Positions 31,901 through 41,965 are shown, counted from the first letter of the stretch. The stretch is 64,000 nt of DNA from Liolophura sinensis (GCF_032854445.1 NC_088303.1:15137501-15201500), one strand, 5' to 3'. The notes: generated from the sequence alone by a model not told the origin. Numbers and translations are program-made.

Positions 31901-34316
31901 AGGCGTCAACGACGACTGCCAGGAAACCACAACAGTACCAAGTCTGGTCGGATGGTGAAGAAACCAACCAAACTGGACTTGTGAACTATAGGAGTACACA
32001 TGCTGTGTTGATATTCAGACACTGAAACTGACTTTCATTTTAACACTGACTTTCAGCTAGATTTTTTTTTTGGTAGTGCTTTTTCACAAATGTTTAAGAA
32101 GGGGAGATGTGCAGTAGTTATGTTAATATATTCCTAATTACGTCACACATGACATACATTTACACATCTCTATACCATGTACTGTGTGTGTTGCTTTGGT
32201 CATTGACCGTCCCTAAGACTACAACCAACACCACAGAGATTATTATGGAGTGATATGGCGGACAAACAATGTCATTCACAAAGTAAATTGCTTGGAAATC
32301 TATCTGTAATCTTGTGCGAAAGCGAGGACGCTGCTGCACTACAACATTAGTATACTTCAAGAATCTGAGATTTTTGGCAAAGCAATCAATTAGCTCAAAT
32401 CCAATCGAATTTTGCTAGTATTTTAAAATAGCCCAAATAATTGCCTTTTATAAATTATCAACCTTGTCTGTGCTAGTGTTATGCTATTCAAAAAAGTTCC
32501 TAATTTTTTTTAAGCGGGTGGTGTTGTAATTTTTTCAAACTTCAGAAACATTTTAACACTATAAATGGTATAGGTACCAGTCTGATATTTACTGAAAGGC
32601 CATAATTTGACTATTCTTGGTAAATACAGAAAACTTGAACTGATTAGCGAATATGGATTTTATAGAAAAAAATGTAGCCTTTGTAGATTGTTTGTAATTT
32701 ACATTTTTATAGTTGGGAGATTTTCAGATTATTTGAACAGATGATTTCTGTTATACTCACCATTGTCGTCCATTTGCGAGTAGACCACAGTTAAGTCCTT
32801 CCTGGTCCAGAATTTGTCCCGATCAAAGTCGACCTGCTTGAACAGACTGATACCAGCATCATGCTGGTGGCTGTATGAGCGATCCCAACCCGTGAGAAAT
32901 TCGCCTTCTGTCACTTTGCCATCATCTGCAATTTGAGCACAGTACATTACCAATATTCGCCTAGCACTTTTCCAAAAAAAAAAGAGAGTGATGGAGAAAC
33001 AATGATGCTTAAAAAGAAAATTACACATATGAGAAAGAAGGATTGAAATTTAAGAAAAACAACCTCGAATCCACCATTTAAGTATCTGACATTATCAAAA
33101 CAGGCGGTGATGGGAATTATGTGATCAGTTAAATTACATTGTAACATTGAATTTATCTATATATTCCATGATAAAAGGTGCCAGATGCAGTTTGAAGTTA
33201 GCGATTAAGCTTGTGTACATACTATTTGAGTCGTAGGATTGAAAAATTTCCTTGGTAAATTCTGCGAAGTCCAATCTGTTGTCATTGTTTCCGTCAATGT
33301 TACTCCAGGTTACGGTAAGCGCGCTAAGTATAGGGTTTTCTACACTGTATGGATAGAAAAGCATACGCCAGTGCTACGTGGCCAATGCGTTGTATTAAAC
33401 AACTAATGGTTAACAGCATTATCGCTAGTTCTGGAAATTACCGCAGGCCACTGCAGGACTCGAGCCTACGACTACGTGTGTGGAATGTACTATACCCATG
33501 AAAATAGCAAGGCTGTTACTTCAGCCACTTTCCAGTTAAATGGATTCATCTAACGAGAAGTCAAAGTTGGATCGCGATGCCCAGGGGCTTGTTGTTCAGA
33601 GCTTATTTTGCGTAATCCTGCATTTTAAGTCTCATATACTTTTGTTATAGGATGACTGGTGTTAAAACATAAGCCTGGTTTAACGCTTAGTACACTTTTG
33701 AACAACTGCGTGGCCCCAGCGAGCAGACACAGAATCAAAGTTACATTCATATTTACCTTGACAGCTCTTCACAAAGTGTTCACCAAACTGTTGGTGCATG
33801 ATGATTGGGCGAGACATTCTGTGTAGAACTTTCTGCATTACAGAGTATTTGGAAGCTGAGGGTCAGTGTTATCTATGGGGACTAGGTAAACTGGTGCCCC
33901 GAGAGGCACATCATGTCATAAGAGGGTGTAACATTCTTCACAACACTTCATGGATAATTGGTTCCTCTAGAGACATATGACGTATTATTCACGACGACGG
34001 CCCCCATTATGTTGGGCGGAAACCCAAGACCATCCGCAGGTTGCTGTCAGACCTTCAGACGTACGGCTGAAGAGGAAACCAGCATGAGCTGGACTTGAAC
34101 TCATAGCGACCGCATTGCTGAGAGGCTTCTGGGTCATTTCGCCCCGCTGGCACGCTAACCATGGATGACTGCCGGTCGGAATTTAGCGGGCACCATGTAC
34201 CCTGCTATACACGAAATGATTAGCATCCTACATAACTAGATTAATTAAAGCTATGGTTAAAATTCTCACCCCAAACTGCCGCTGACCACCAGGAGAACTA
34301 GGAGTAGTGTTAGCAT
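28884..34316 (-). CDS. Secreted EF-hand calcium-binding protein
   Basis: Five exons joined in phase give 142 residues. A hydrophobic signal peptide (MLTLLLVLLVVSGSLG) is followed by four EF-hands. Their loops are DGNNDNRLDFAE, DSNNDGKVTEGE, DFDRDKFWTRKD and DDNDDGKVLKHE. Loops 1, 2 and 4 have the Asp/Asn ligands at 1, 3 and 5 and Glu at 12. Loop 3 ends in Asp and is probably weaker. Such small secreted EF-hand proteins are common in molluscs and are often found in mantle, shell matrix or extracellular fluid, but tissue cannot be told from sequence. A TATA box lies about 40 bases before the ATG. Introns hold a SINE-A, a SINE-B1 and a gypsy-like remnant. Exons 1-4 are firm. Exon 5 is less certain because it adds only 15 residues (VLTTANFIPVGSAVG) before TAA, while an EF-like segment continues in the same frame. 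Confidence 0.82.
29118..29285. repeat. Dispersed element, rearranged copy at 60907-61094
   Basis: Bases 29118-29212 match 60907-60998 in the same orientation ('gttgaattaga', 'ggata.atg.aca', 'tgcaatcaaagc'). Bases 29238-29285 match the reverse complement of 61046-61094 ('gacaacttatattctagc', 'atggt', 'gatttcac'). The family is not recognised. It lies between exons 4 and 5 of the EF-hand gene. Confidence 0.65.
29989..30035 (-). CDS. EF-hand gene exon 4
   Basis: 47 bases, phase 1 entry (two bases complete an Asp codon), phase 0 exit. Acceptor 'cggtttgttttacag', donor 'gtaagt'. It encodes the second half of EF loop 4 and its helix (DGKVLKHEFITYAAA). Confidence 0.85.
30571..30597 (+). mobile_element. 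SINE-A tail fragment
   Basis: 'gtagtatggcgtaaaacacc' followed by 'agtcattg' matches the 3' end of SINE-A. Only this short piece is recognisable. Confidence 0.5.
30905..31235 (-). mobile_element. SINE-B1 copy, minus orientation
   Basis: On the plus strand it opens with the tail 'gcttggggtttaacgtcgta' and 'cttaacaatttttcagtcat', then 'atgacgacgaaggagtcctta' in shortened form. It continues with 'gtgcctccttgttgtagga' and 'actgagacgacttacc' and ends near 'ctatcggggccgg'. The same order occurs at 56045-56310 and 58190-58495. It lies in intron 3 of the EF-hand gene. Confidence 0.88.
31530..32170 (+). mobile_element. Ty3/gypsy-like LTR retrotransposon remnant
   Basis: Two related segments, 31549-31600 and 32107-32150, share 'gcagtag', 'tgttaata.attcctaatta' and 'cacat'-type endings. 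Each is preceded by a purine tract ('aaagaggaga', 'aagaaggggaga') that resembles a polypurine tract ahead of an LTR. Between them lies a short frame that looks like the very end of a pol polyprotein. gag, protease, reverse transcriptase and RNase H are missing. Confidence 0.55.
31802..31984 (+). pseudogene. C-terminal fragment of gypsy-like pol
   Basis: 60 residues ending SGRMVKKPTKLDL and a stop. A basic 'R.RKPP.RLDL'-like terminus is common at the end of Ty3/gypsy integrases. A purine tract and LTR-like sequence follow about 115 bases downstream. No catalytic motif remains. Confidence 0.5.
32761..32925 (-). CDS. EF-hand gene exon 3
   Basis: 165 bases, entered after one base of a split Asn codon, phase 1 exit. 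Acceptor 'ctcaaattgcag', donor 'gtgagt'. It encodes the rest of EF loop 2 (DGKVTEGEF), a linker helix (GWDRSYSHQHDAG), EF-hand 3 (VDFDRDKFWTRKDL) and the start of EF loop 4 (QMDDN). Confidence 0.88.
33223..33344 (-). CDS. EF-hand gene exon 2
   Basis: 122 bases, phase 2 entry, phase 1 exit. Acceptor 'ctatccatacag', donor 'gtatgt'. It encodes the mature N-terminus (VENPILSALTVTWSNI), EF loop 1 (DGNNDNRLDFAE) and the first three residues of EF loop 2. Confidence 0.88.
33975..34170 (-). mobile_element. SINE-A copy with head, minus orientation
   Basis: 'acgacggcccccattatg', 'ccatccgcaggttgctgtc', 'agcatgagctggacttgaac' (the B-box region) and 'tgagaggcttctgggtca', ending in 'cacgctaaccatgg', which is the reversed tRNA-like head. 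The 3' tail is missing on the left. It lies in intron 1 of the EF-hand gene. Confidence 0.88.
34270..34316 (-). CDS. EF-hand gene exon 1 (signal peptide)
   Basis: ATG at 34316-34314, 15 codons plus two bases, donor 'gtgaga'. It encodes MLTLLLVLLVVSGSL, a compact hydrophobic signal peptide, joined in phase to exon 2. The ATG context is 'caacaccATG'. Confidence 0.82.
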
Positions 34317-34352
34317 GGTGTTGAGACTCGGATAGTTAGGTACAATATCAGA

Positions 34353-34359
34353 TTATATA
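34353..34359 (-). promoter_or_regulatory. TATA box of the EF-hand gene
   Basis: The minus strand reads 'gcatatataatc', about 40 bases upstream of the ATG. If transcription starts about 30 bases downstream of it, the 5' UTR is only about 10 bases long. Confidence 0.6.
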
Positions 34360-34379
34360 TGCCTAGAATCGGGGGAAGA

Positions 34380-35224
34380 TAACACACAACCTGGTTTACA
34401 GAAATTTATATCTGCTCCTCTTCTCCATGAACTAAATATGACCTATCTTCTTATCATCCATAAATGATTTCAAGATTTCGTCTACAAATGGTTTTGTTTG
34501 TTATCTTAACGAATATGTAATTGGTGATTTAGGCCGTGCTCAAGAATGGGTGGGTGAAATCCCTGTGGCAAGTAACTGACGAATTGAGACAATTTCACGG
34601 GGATAGTGAACTTGAAATATATCTTTTATTTGTGTAAAGCAAGTAATGCCAACAGAACTTCACGTTACAAAAACTGAATACTTCGACTAAATACTTCTGT
34701 AGTCAAGGAGAGCTTGGTCATAAATAATATTTAAGGAGCCTAAATACTGAACATATACCTCTGTGCAAAGCATTCAGCCCAGGAAACTTACTGAACTGCT
34801 GGGTGGAGCAGTGTGTCAAACTTCCTGGATGTGTCACTATACCGAATACCGTATCATGCTGATCTTAAGCCGCGGCTACACAGTGCAGATCTAGCGCGAC
34901 CTGGTAGAATTCCTACCGGAAATCAGTTCAGTTCTAACTGCATGAATATGTAAGAATTCAGTCAAACCAGGAAAAGTCATGCAAGCAATTCCAATGTTAT
35001 AAGAAACAAAAAAAATAAACGAAAACGAGAAATGAAAAGCATATAAGTAGACTTGAGGCCAGGCTTTTGTGCCTGAAGAATGTAGGCGATTCACCTTAAC
35101 AGGGCAGGTGTATTTCGGCCTGTGTAAGCAATAAACTGTATAAGTATAAAGTTCGGAAGGCAGATGTTCCTTCCCACCACAACTGTTGATAAGCACCGAA
35201 AGGATTGTTCAATACACGGACAAG
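34380..35224. other. No gene recognised
   Basis: Unique AT-rich sequence upstream of the EF-hand gene. Short open frames only. Confidence 0.5.
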
Positions 35225-35690
35225 CACACTTGTAATGTAAGGTGACATAGCAAAAACAATGAGTGCACATCTAACAACAGCTGCTAGTATGTATACAATC
35301 CGTAGTATGGAACTGTTGAGCATAAATGTTTTGTCGGTTGCTAATTTCTTAAGTGAGGTGAAGCAAAAACAATTTCTGCACGTCTAACATCGGCTGTGGG
35401 TACAACCTGTATCTTAGACCTGCCTCGCATGAATTTTTTGTCGGTTGTTCATTTCTTATGTGAGGTGAGCAAAATCAACTTGTGCACGTCATGCAACATC
35501 AGTTAGATACAAACCTTAGTGTGGGCCTGCTTTGCATAAGTGTTGTTCAGTCAAATGAAATGAAGCAAGAACAATTTGTGCACGTTTTACATCATCAGGA
35601 AAATATAATCTGCAATACAGACCTGCTTCTCTTAAGCGTGTTAAGTGTTGGGCTCGTTGTTCATTCAAATGAGGTTGAAAGATGACGATT
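35225..35690. repeat. Degenerate tandem repeat, about 110-125 bp, four copies
   Basis: Each unit carries 'gcaaaaacaat' or a variant, 'tgcac(g/a)t', a 'caacatc' segment, 'cctgc.t.gcat' and 'gttttgtcggttg' or 'tgttgttca'. Copies are well diverged, so the array is old. Open frames over it on both strands are incidental. Confidence 0.7.
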
Positions 35691-37068
35691 TTTTTTTACG
35701 CTCACAGGAAGACCATGCCTGTATCCGAAGCATTAACATGTCATCTAGTGAGTAGCTCGATGGACAACATTAGGCAGGGTGTACTTTTATTTCAGATAGG
35801 TTCAGCTGTATATTTAGGGGGTATAATTGGTTTAAGGCGATGCTTTTGGCCACGGTTATGGACAAATTACTTTAAACGAGGATAATTAGCTTAATATGCT
35901 CTTATTTACCACCAAGTCCGAATATCACCTATCATGAAATAATCAACATAGGTCATTGAATGATTATACCAATCCTCATGTTGACGATCATCTCAGCGCA
36001 AATACCTGGAGGATGGGAACACATTTGAAGTCCAGCGCTGATATCCATGAAAGTTTAAGCAACTTTTCCCATGCTTTAATGCCATGTCATTGTTTAATTC
36101 AATTTCTGGCGACCAAATTATTGTTGAGAAATGAATTGATGTGCCTTTCAAAGCTTCTAAACTTGAATATGTACGATGTATTTCATCGTTGTGTTTCTCT
36201 GTACCACAAGAATGTTTAGATCCTGGCTTGAGGAGAGCACAGCTATACACATTAATGTTGAAAGCTATGTTAAACCACTATATCAAAGCTAATGTCAAGG
36301 TTAAAGCCGTCAAATGTCAGGGGGATTCCCCACGTTTTCCCGATTGTTACAAAGCCCTAAGGGGTGGTCTGCGCCATTCATACGTCTATAAACTAAAGTT
36401 CTCCATCAATATACTGTTCTTCCATGCACGACTCCTCTGTATGACCTCCTTCCTGTATAGACAACATCAGTGTCTACAGTGAATAGATCCCCGCCACAGT
36501 TTACCGACGCCTTAACTCCGTTTTCAGAATACGGCGTCTTCTCTTAATCCTTCTACAAATTTGTACAATAAGACGTTGAAAAGTGCACTATATCAGGTAA
36601 AGTGTTTACACATTTGTTCAAATATGTTGCTATATAGGGCCAGGTATTATGCTTGGAAGTTCACAAATAGCCTTTTTTCTCTCTCAGTGTACAGTGGGTG
36701 TGGTGTAGAAACATATTTGGTTCACATCCCTTCAAAGGAAGCCATCATCCTGATCCTTGTAGGAACATACACATGGTACAGTAATGTATCCATTGCTAAA
36801 AGTTATGTCCACTTTTTAAATTTAATATATCAAACGGTTGAAAATCTAAAGGGGGCATGCAGCGGATATATCTGCAGAGTTTAGATTTCCAGCACTATAG
36901 TCTTACAATGGAGAGTCTGTCCGTCTCATATGGCGAATTCGTCAGCAAGTCAGCAGAAACATGCAATACGTTTGTGTATGTGTTACACTGTTGTAGAGCG
37001 CAGTTCACTTTGCTATATGGATGAACGGTGATTTTAGTTTCGTATGACTCTTTCATATTTCAAAATTT
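35691..37068. other. No gene recognised
   Basis: Several 90-113-codon open frames on the plus strand (e.g. 36141-36482 and 36561-36884) show no recognisable domain and no convincing splice-bounded coding. Confidence 0.45.
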
Positions 37069-37262
37069 CATTTTGAGTAAACCAGTGACGCCTTATAAAC
37101 TGCAATTAACATCACTACATTTTTTACCTAATTCACCTTAAGCCATGCTGCTATTTAAGCATTTACATGAATAGTTAAAAACCCTAACTGAGTTAAACTG
37201 ACAAGAGTCCGCATTTCATTGGTTACACATGCTGATTATCACACTGTCGTCGCTGCTCTTGT
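37069..37262. repeat. Duplicated segment, copy 1 (partner 38388-38618)
   Basis: Shares with the second copy, in order: 'cattttgagtaa', 'gacgcct.ataaa.tgcaatt', 'aacatca.t.cattttt', 'tttacatgaa', 'taaactgacaagag' and 'atcacac/atcacat'. The copies are about 1.3 kb apart in the same orientation. It is either a local duplication or two copies of an unknown repeat. Confidence 0.7.
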
Positions 37263-37339
37263 TTTATTCTCTGTGTTTTAAGTTTTTAAATGATATTTTA
37301 TGACTCTGTGGACTATATTCTTGCCTCCTCTCGGATCGT

Positions 37340-37480
37340 ACGTGAGAAGATCTGGCAGCCACCTGCGGATGGTCGTGGATTTCCCCCGGGCTCTGCTTGG
37401 CATCATTCTACCATGATGCCGACAGCCTATCATATAAGTGAAATATTCAAATAAATCAAATAAATGAATAAATAAATAAG
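37340..37480 (+). mobile_element. SINE-A copy, plus orientation, 5' truncated
   Basis: 'cacctgcggatggtcgtgg', 'atttcccccgggctctgc', 'catgatgccgacagcctatc', 'atataagtgaaatattc' and a long 'aaataaatgaataaataaat' tail. Confidence 0.85.
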
Positions 37481-38387
37481 GCATATCTGTGCACAAAACA
37501 CGACTCCACAGGTTTTTGACCAAACGTTTAGAACACCCGTAGACTTACACCAGTACCCAAGTAAACTAAAATATCGTTAATCATGTTTCACTAGCCTAGA
37601 ATAAAAAGAAAAGATAACCTTGTCAGATAACAAGACTACATCATTTCCACTAGTGAGCGCTAAAGTAAAATTAAAACTACATTTGTTGAAGGATACATGA
37701 TCAGAAACTATGAAACACAGACTAAGGTTTTAAGGGAAATGGAAAAAATCATGCCCAAACTTTCTTTCTTTTTTGAGGCATATTTTATATATTTTAATAA
37801 ACCTTACATTTAACGCATATTTTCCGTAAAAGGTCGGACTTTTCGTTGAGCATCATCGATGAGCTTATTGGGAACCCAAGGTTAACGTTGCCCCCCCCCC
37901 CTCCCTCATCTCCTCCACACATTCTGCTATCTCTCTCCAATTCGGGATCCACCCTCACTGATTTGTTTAACAGGTATCACTGCAGGCTACTTAATTTTCG
38001 GGCTGACTGCTGGGTCCCTAGGAAAAAGTTTTATATGGTTTAAAGGCATATTTATGTCTCAAGAAGAAATCTGAGAAGCTTTTTTACCTTTATATGTTTG
38101 GGCATATCCTCTATTGTATATTAAGAAAAATATAACAAGTCGTTTCCAGTATTCTTCAAGGACAAAATCTTGGTCCTTCCTAGTTCATATATACCCTTTC
38201 CACTGTATGTAAACGTAAAGCAATCATTTGCAATAGGTTAAGTTGTCCCACAACGAAACTTGTTAAACACGTTTCTAACAGCCACTAGATAATGTAACTT
38301 ATTCTGCTGGTGAACTAAGCATCCCCGAGGCCTGATCCTTTTGCATTATTTTAATGTAATTGTATGTTAAATGTGATGACAACACAG
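37481..38387. other. No gene recognised
   Basis: AT-rich sequence with a C-tract at 37891-37901. No exon supported. Confidence 0.5.
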
Positions 38388-38618
38388 CATTTTGAGTAAT
38401 TCTAGAACAGCGACGCCTGATAAATTGCAATTAACATCAGTGCATTTTCTTACCAAGTTCTGCTTAAGTCACGGTGCTAGGGGGCATGTAATTTGTTACT
38501 GTTTATGTATTTACATGAACACCTGGAATAAAACTCTAAATGAGGTAAACTGACAAGAGGCCGTATTTCACCAGTTAAGTGTGACCATTTGTCAGCCATC
38601 ACATTATCTTCGCAGGTT
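38388..38618. repeat. Duplicated segment, copy 2 (partner 37069-37262)
   Basis: Same landmarks as copy 1, plus about 25 bases of extra sequence ('gctagggggcatgtaatttg') before 'tttatgtatttacatgaa'. Confidence 0.7.
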
Positions 38619-38699
38619 TCTCTCTCTATGCTGTACGTCTTAATTACTAAAATCCCTCAAAAGTTACAGGGATCCTTAAGATCACACATATATATGGGC

Positions 38700-38915
38700 T
38701 ATGGAATATAAATCCAAATGTCAGAGCTTTGACTCATGAGGTAGCGAGTTCGAAACCAGCTCTCCTTGCTTCGGATGTGTCTTCAAGCCAGAAGGTATCT
38801 GTACCTGACCAAGGCCGGTGGTTCACTTTGCGCATTCTGTTTTTTCCAAACATAATCCTGACCGTCGTCAAATGAGCGAAGAATAGTACAGTGGTCAACC
38901 ATCAATCATAAATAT
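38700..38915 (+). mobile_element. Diverged SINE-A-like element, plus orientation
   Basis: A B-box-like 'gcgagttcgaaaccagctc' is followed by 'ctgacc.aggccggtggttc', 'aaacataatcctgaccgtcg' and 'tcaaatgagcgaagaat'. Strongly diverged from the main family. Confidence 0.55.
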
Positions 38916-38975
38916 AAACGCCTTTGGCCTTTCTAGTGATTTTCAGATTTCTTTAATTCCGTTTTCATATTGCAG

Positions 38976-39065
38976 GTGACACAACATCGGGGTTATATTT
39001 TAGCGAAGACTGTTAGGAGCATTGCCTTCATCAGTTGGGATCGTGTGATTCCTCCAGTGAACATA
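38976..39065 (+). other. Probable 5' UTR part of the ARM-like gene
   Basis: An acceptor-like 'ccgttttcatattgcag' precedes 90 bases without any ATG, leading to the start codon context 'aacataATGG'. It may be the 5' UTR portion of a second exon, with an untranslated first exon further upstream that I cannot locate. Confidence 0.45.
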
Positions 39066-39084
39066 ATGGATGACTGCTGTTCAG
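39066..39084 (+). CDS. ARM-like gene, first coding exon
   Basis: ATG followed by five codons (MDDCCS) and one base, then donor 'gtacgt'. The intron runs 39085-39930. The single base plus 'tg' of the next exon forms Val. The short length makes this exon less certain than the next. Confidence 0.55.
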
Positions 39085-41424
39085 GTACGTTTTGAGAGTG
39101 TGATACATCACTACAGCCTCAATAATTCGTCATAACATCAAGGTATATCACCACTTGAATGAAGATTTGCTGTCATTTGTCCTATCTTAAAACACAAGGC
39201 CAACGTCCTGTCCAATCAAAAGTGATAATGAAATGAATGAGTTCTGTTAGGTTCTCCTGGCAATACAGTCAAATAACAAAACATCTATCGGCCTCCTTTC
39301 TTGTACAATCATTATCAGTTTTGTAATGCCACACTACAAATTTTATCTTTTATGTGCCGTGAGAGGAGACTGTTGTCCTTTTAATATAAGCATCGGAAGT
39401 AAAAAGCACCGATACGCTGAACCATTTGAGTTATCCTTGATGTTATTAAATTCCACACCTTACGGATGCATTTTTATTTTCACGAAGCGTACATATCTAC
39501 ACGTGTCCACAATAAAAGTGTCTTGTAAATGGGAAGGTCTGCCAACAAACTTCGGATGGTCGTGCTTTTCCCTGAGCTCTGCCCGGTTTCGTGCTGAAAT
39601 ACACTTGCAATCAAAGGTCAACAAAGGGAGTCCCATGTACATATTTTGGCCTGATGATAATTTTTGAAGTAACATTGTTCACGAGTTGATTACCGACGAA
39701 ATGCACGCACAAACACCATTCCTTTCGAATGTATGGGATCAGTGAAAACTGCTGAATGCTTCTCGTTATATGACTTTGTCCAGGTTTCTTACTTTATATA
39801 TCTTCCTCGTTTTTATGTGGTGAATGTTAAACAGTGTTTTGGACATTGGTTTTTGGATTATTGATCTGGGACTTTTATGGCTGACGTGTGATAGTTACGA
39901 TTCCTTTGTTTGTATCTTTTGTCATTTCAGTGCCTTGGCAAAACACAAGCCACGATGTGTACGCAAGCCCTCGTACAAGCACTCGACAAACCCTAAGAAC
40001 TTTGCTGGAAGAGATGAGAAGCAGGTTTACTGATGAAAATTTCCAAGAGAAAAGTTGTAACTCCCTGGCAGTCATTTATAAGAACAAGGTCACCGAAGAA
40101 CGAGGCTCTCTACACAAAATGATAGCAAAGCAGGTGGTCAAGGCAATGCGTTTCTACAAGAAAACCGAGAACTTGTCACGTCAGCATTGTACGCTTTCGG
40201 TGCCATATTTCAAGCAGTCCCAGAGTTAAGGAGGGCAATCCTACCAAGCTCTTCAGTGGATTTGATTTTGTCAATGATGGAGTCGTTTGAAATAACTGCG
40301 GAGTCCAAGTTGCAGGGTTTCATGCCGTTTGTTCGGTTGTTACCATTATTACAAGATCACCAGAGAAACAGATTTTGAAGGAAGCCTGGTTAATTCCTGT
40401 TGTCAAAGCCGGTGAACAGCACGAACGCTGTAGCCGAGTGCGAATTTGGTGTCTCCATACTCTCGTACTCCTTATTCCCGAAATGAAAGGCAAGGATTGG
40501 ACAATGAGATACCGCATAATAGACCTTGTCATCCAGTACTTCCGTTCTTCCAATCACCATACACCAACCCTCGTGCACGGGTGGCAAGTTTTCGAATCGC
40601 TTTTGGGCATGTACAAGAGTCTGTGTGAGTACTTTGTCCGAATTAATGGTCTTAAATGTCTATATGCGCACACCACCACACTAAAACACATTCACAAGAT
40701 CCAGATGTCATACATACACATTTTGGATGTCCTCAGCGAAGCCAGCATACATTACCCTGGGATATATTTGTCCTGGACGTCTATTTTGCTCGAAGTCGTC
40801 ACAGCTATGGAGGCTTACCCCTACGATATGGACATTTATCCTCTAGGAGTGAAATCGTGTCACTCAGCATTGGTGGTGAGGGCTTCAGGAAGGAAAGGCT
40901 TACCGTGTATCTCCAATCGTTTGATCAACGTTTTACTTATGGCGATGAGCTGCGCGGGGCCTGAATCTCTGGATATGCGAACCCTTGCATGTGAAGTCAT
41001 CTATTCGATAATCCTGAGGTGTAACTCTACCCTACACCATTTCATTGTCAGCAATGGTGTTGACCGAGTGCTGGCCTCAGTGGCGGATTTTACGACACTA
41101 TGTCGTCTGCATAAAGCCGCACGCGACGTTTTAGTCACCGTCTTCAAAAGCCCAAGAGTACCGTTAGCCGGAGGAAGGTGGATTGAATTGGGTTTTGACA
41201 TAATCAAATTCGAAATAAAAAATGTCGATATTGCTGTGGAAATTCTTGAATACATACGTCAAAACATGGCAAATGGAAGCTCAGGTGCAGCACTTCAGCG
41301 TAAGAAATGTCTTCGCATTGCTAGTGAGTTCATGCATGCGAACTCTGAAGCTTTAACAGTACACTCGTCTCTTTATAGATTTTTAAGGGACTGGTGCCTA
41401 GCAGAAAATGTTAATGGAAGTTGA
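39066..41424 (+). CDS. Helical-repeat (ARM/HEAT-like) protein, frameshifted
   Basis: A 19-base first coding exon (39066-39084, MDDCCS) splices in phase to one long exon (39931-41424). The frame then changes twice. Frame 1 runs to about 40180 (…KAMRFYKKTENL), frame 2 from about 40170 to about 40355 (VTSALYAFGAIFQAVPELRR…RLLPLLQD), and frame 3 onwards (SPEKQILKEAWLIPVVKAG…) to TGA at 41424. Each step fits one missing base. Joined, the protein would be about 500 residues of amphipathic helices in ARM/HEAT-like pairs, for example VVTAMEAYPYDMDIYPLGVK, which resembles an armadillo helix. I see no enzyme motif and no signal peptide, and do not recognise the subfamily. It is a recent pseudogene, an assembly with two deletions, or uses introns I cannot see. 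Confidence 0.65.
39931..41424 (+). CDS. ARM-like gene, long exon with two frame breaks
   Basis: Acceptor 'cttttgtcatttcag'. The exon is more GC-rich than its surroundings and uses codons throughout like a real gene. Breaks fall between 40079 and 40229 (probably near 40170-40180) and between 40293 and 40378 (probably near 40355). The last frame is open for 349 codons. Confidence 0.65.
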
Positions 41425-41844
41425 AAAAGGACCCTTTTCTTGTTGATTTTTTTTTGTTCAGCTCTGTAACTAATGACTATAAACTTCTCCTTCTGACATA
41501 TTGTACAATTCCTGAATTATTATGTTCTTATTGTTGTTGCTGAACTCTTACTTTATAATTTCTGTCTATTGAGTGTCATTACCTACGGTGCTGTGCAAAA
41601 GGACCCTATAGCGTGCTAATGATACTCCATGGTCATGAGAGAAAATATGTCATTGTTCCTAACCTATTACATTTGTCTGCAAAAATTATTAATGTCAAGT
41701 TCCTGTAGAGTAACTAAATATTGCTACAATAACTGTCGCAACGTCAATGTATTCTTTAACGACCCACATGCTGGAGGAACTATTTTAAAAACATCAGTCC
41801 TTTCTCATACCTATATACCACAAATTTACTGGATTCGAAAAAAT
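41425..41844. other. 3' flank of the ARM-like gene
   Basis: AT-rich sequence with no canonical AATAAA in the first 200 bases. Nothing else recognised. Confidence 0.4.
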
Positions 41845-41965
41845 TATAACTCCCCGATGGCGGTCAGCATTATGGTGAGATGAAATCGGGCAGAACCCGG
41901 GGGAAATAAACGACCATCCGCAGGTTGCTGACATACCTTCCCACATTCGACCGGAGAGGAAGCCA
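41845..41965 (-). mobile_element. SINE-A copy, minus orientation, truncated
   Basis: 'ggcggtcagcattatggtg', 'cagaacccgggggaaat', 'acgaccatccgcaggttgct' and 'ttcccacattcgaccggag' are all in family order. The left tail is decayed. Confidence 0.85.

Noticed and set aside
33745-33815. Possible exon between exons 1 and 2 of the EF-hand gene
   Set aside because: Its exit phase does not fit exon 2, and exon 1 joins exon 2 directly in phase.
36141-36482. 113-codon plus-strand open frame
   Set aside because: No domain, no signal peptide and no splice support.
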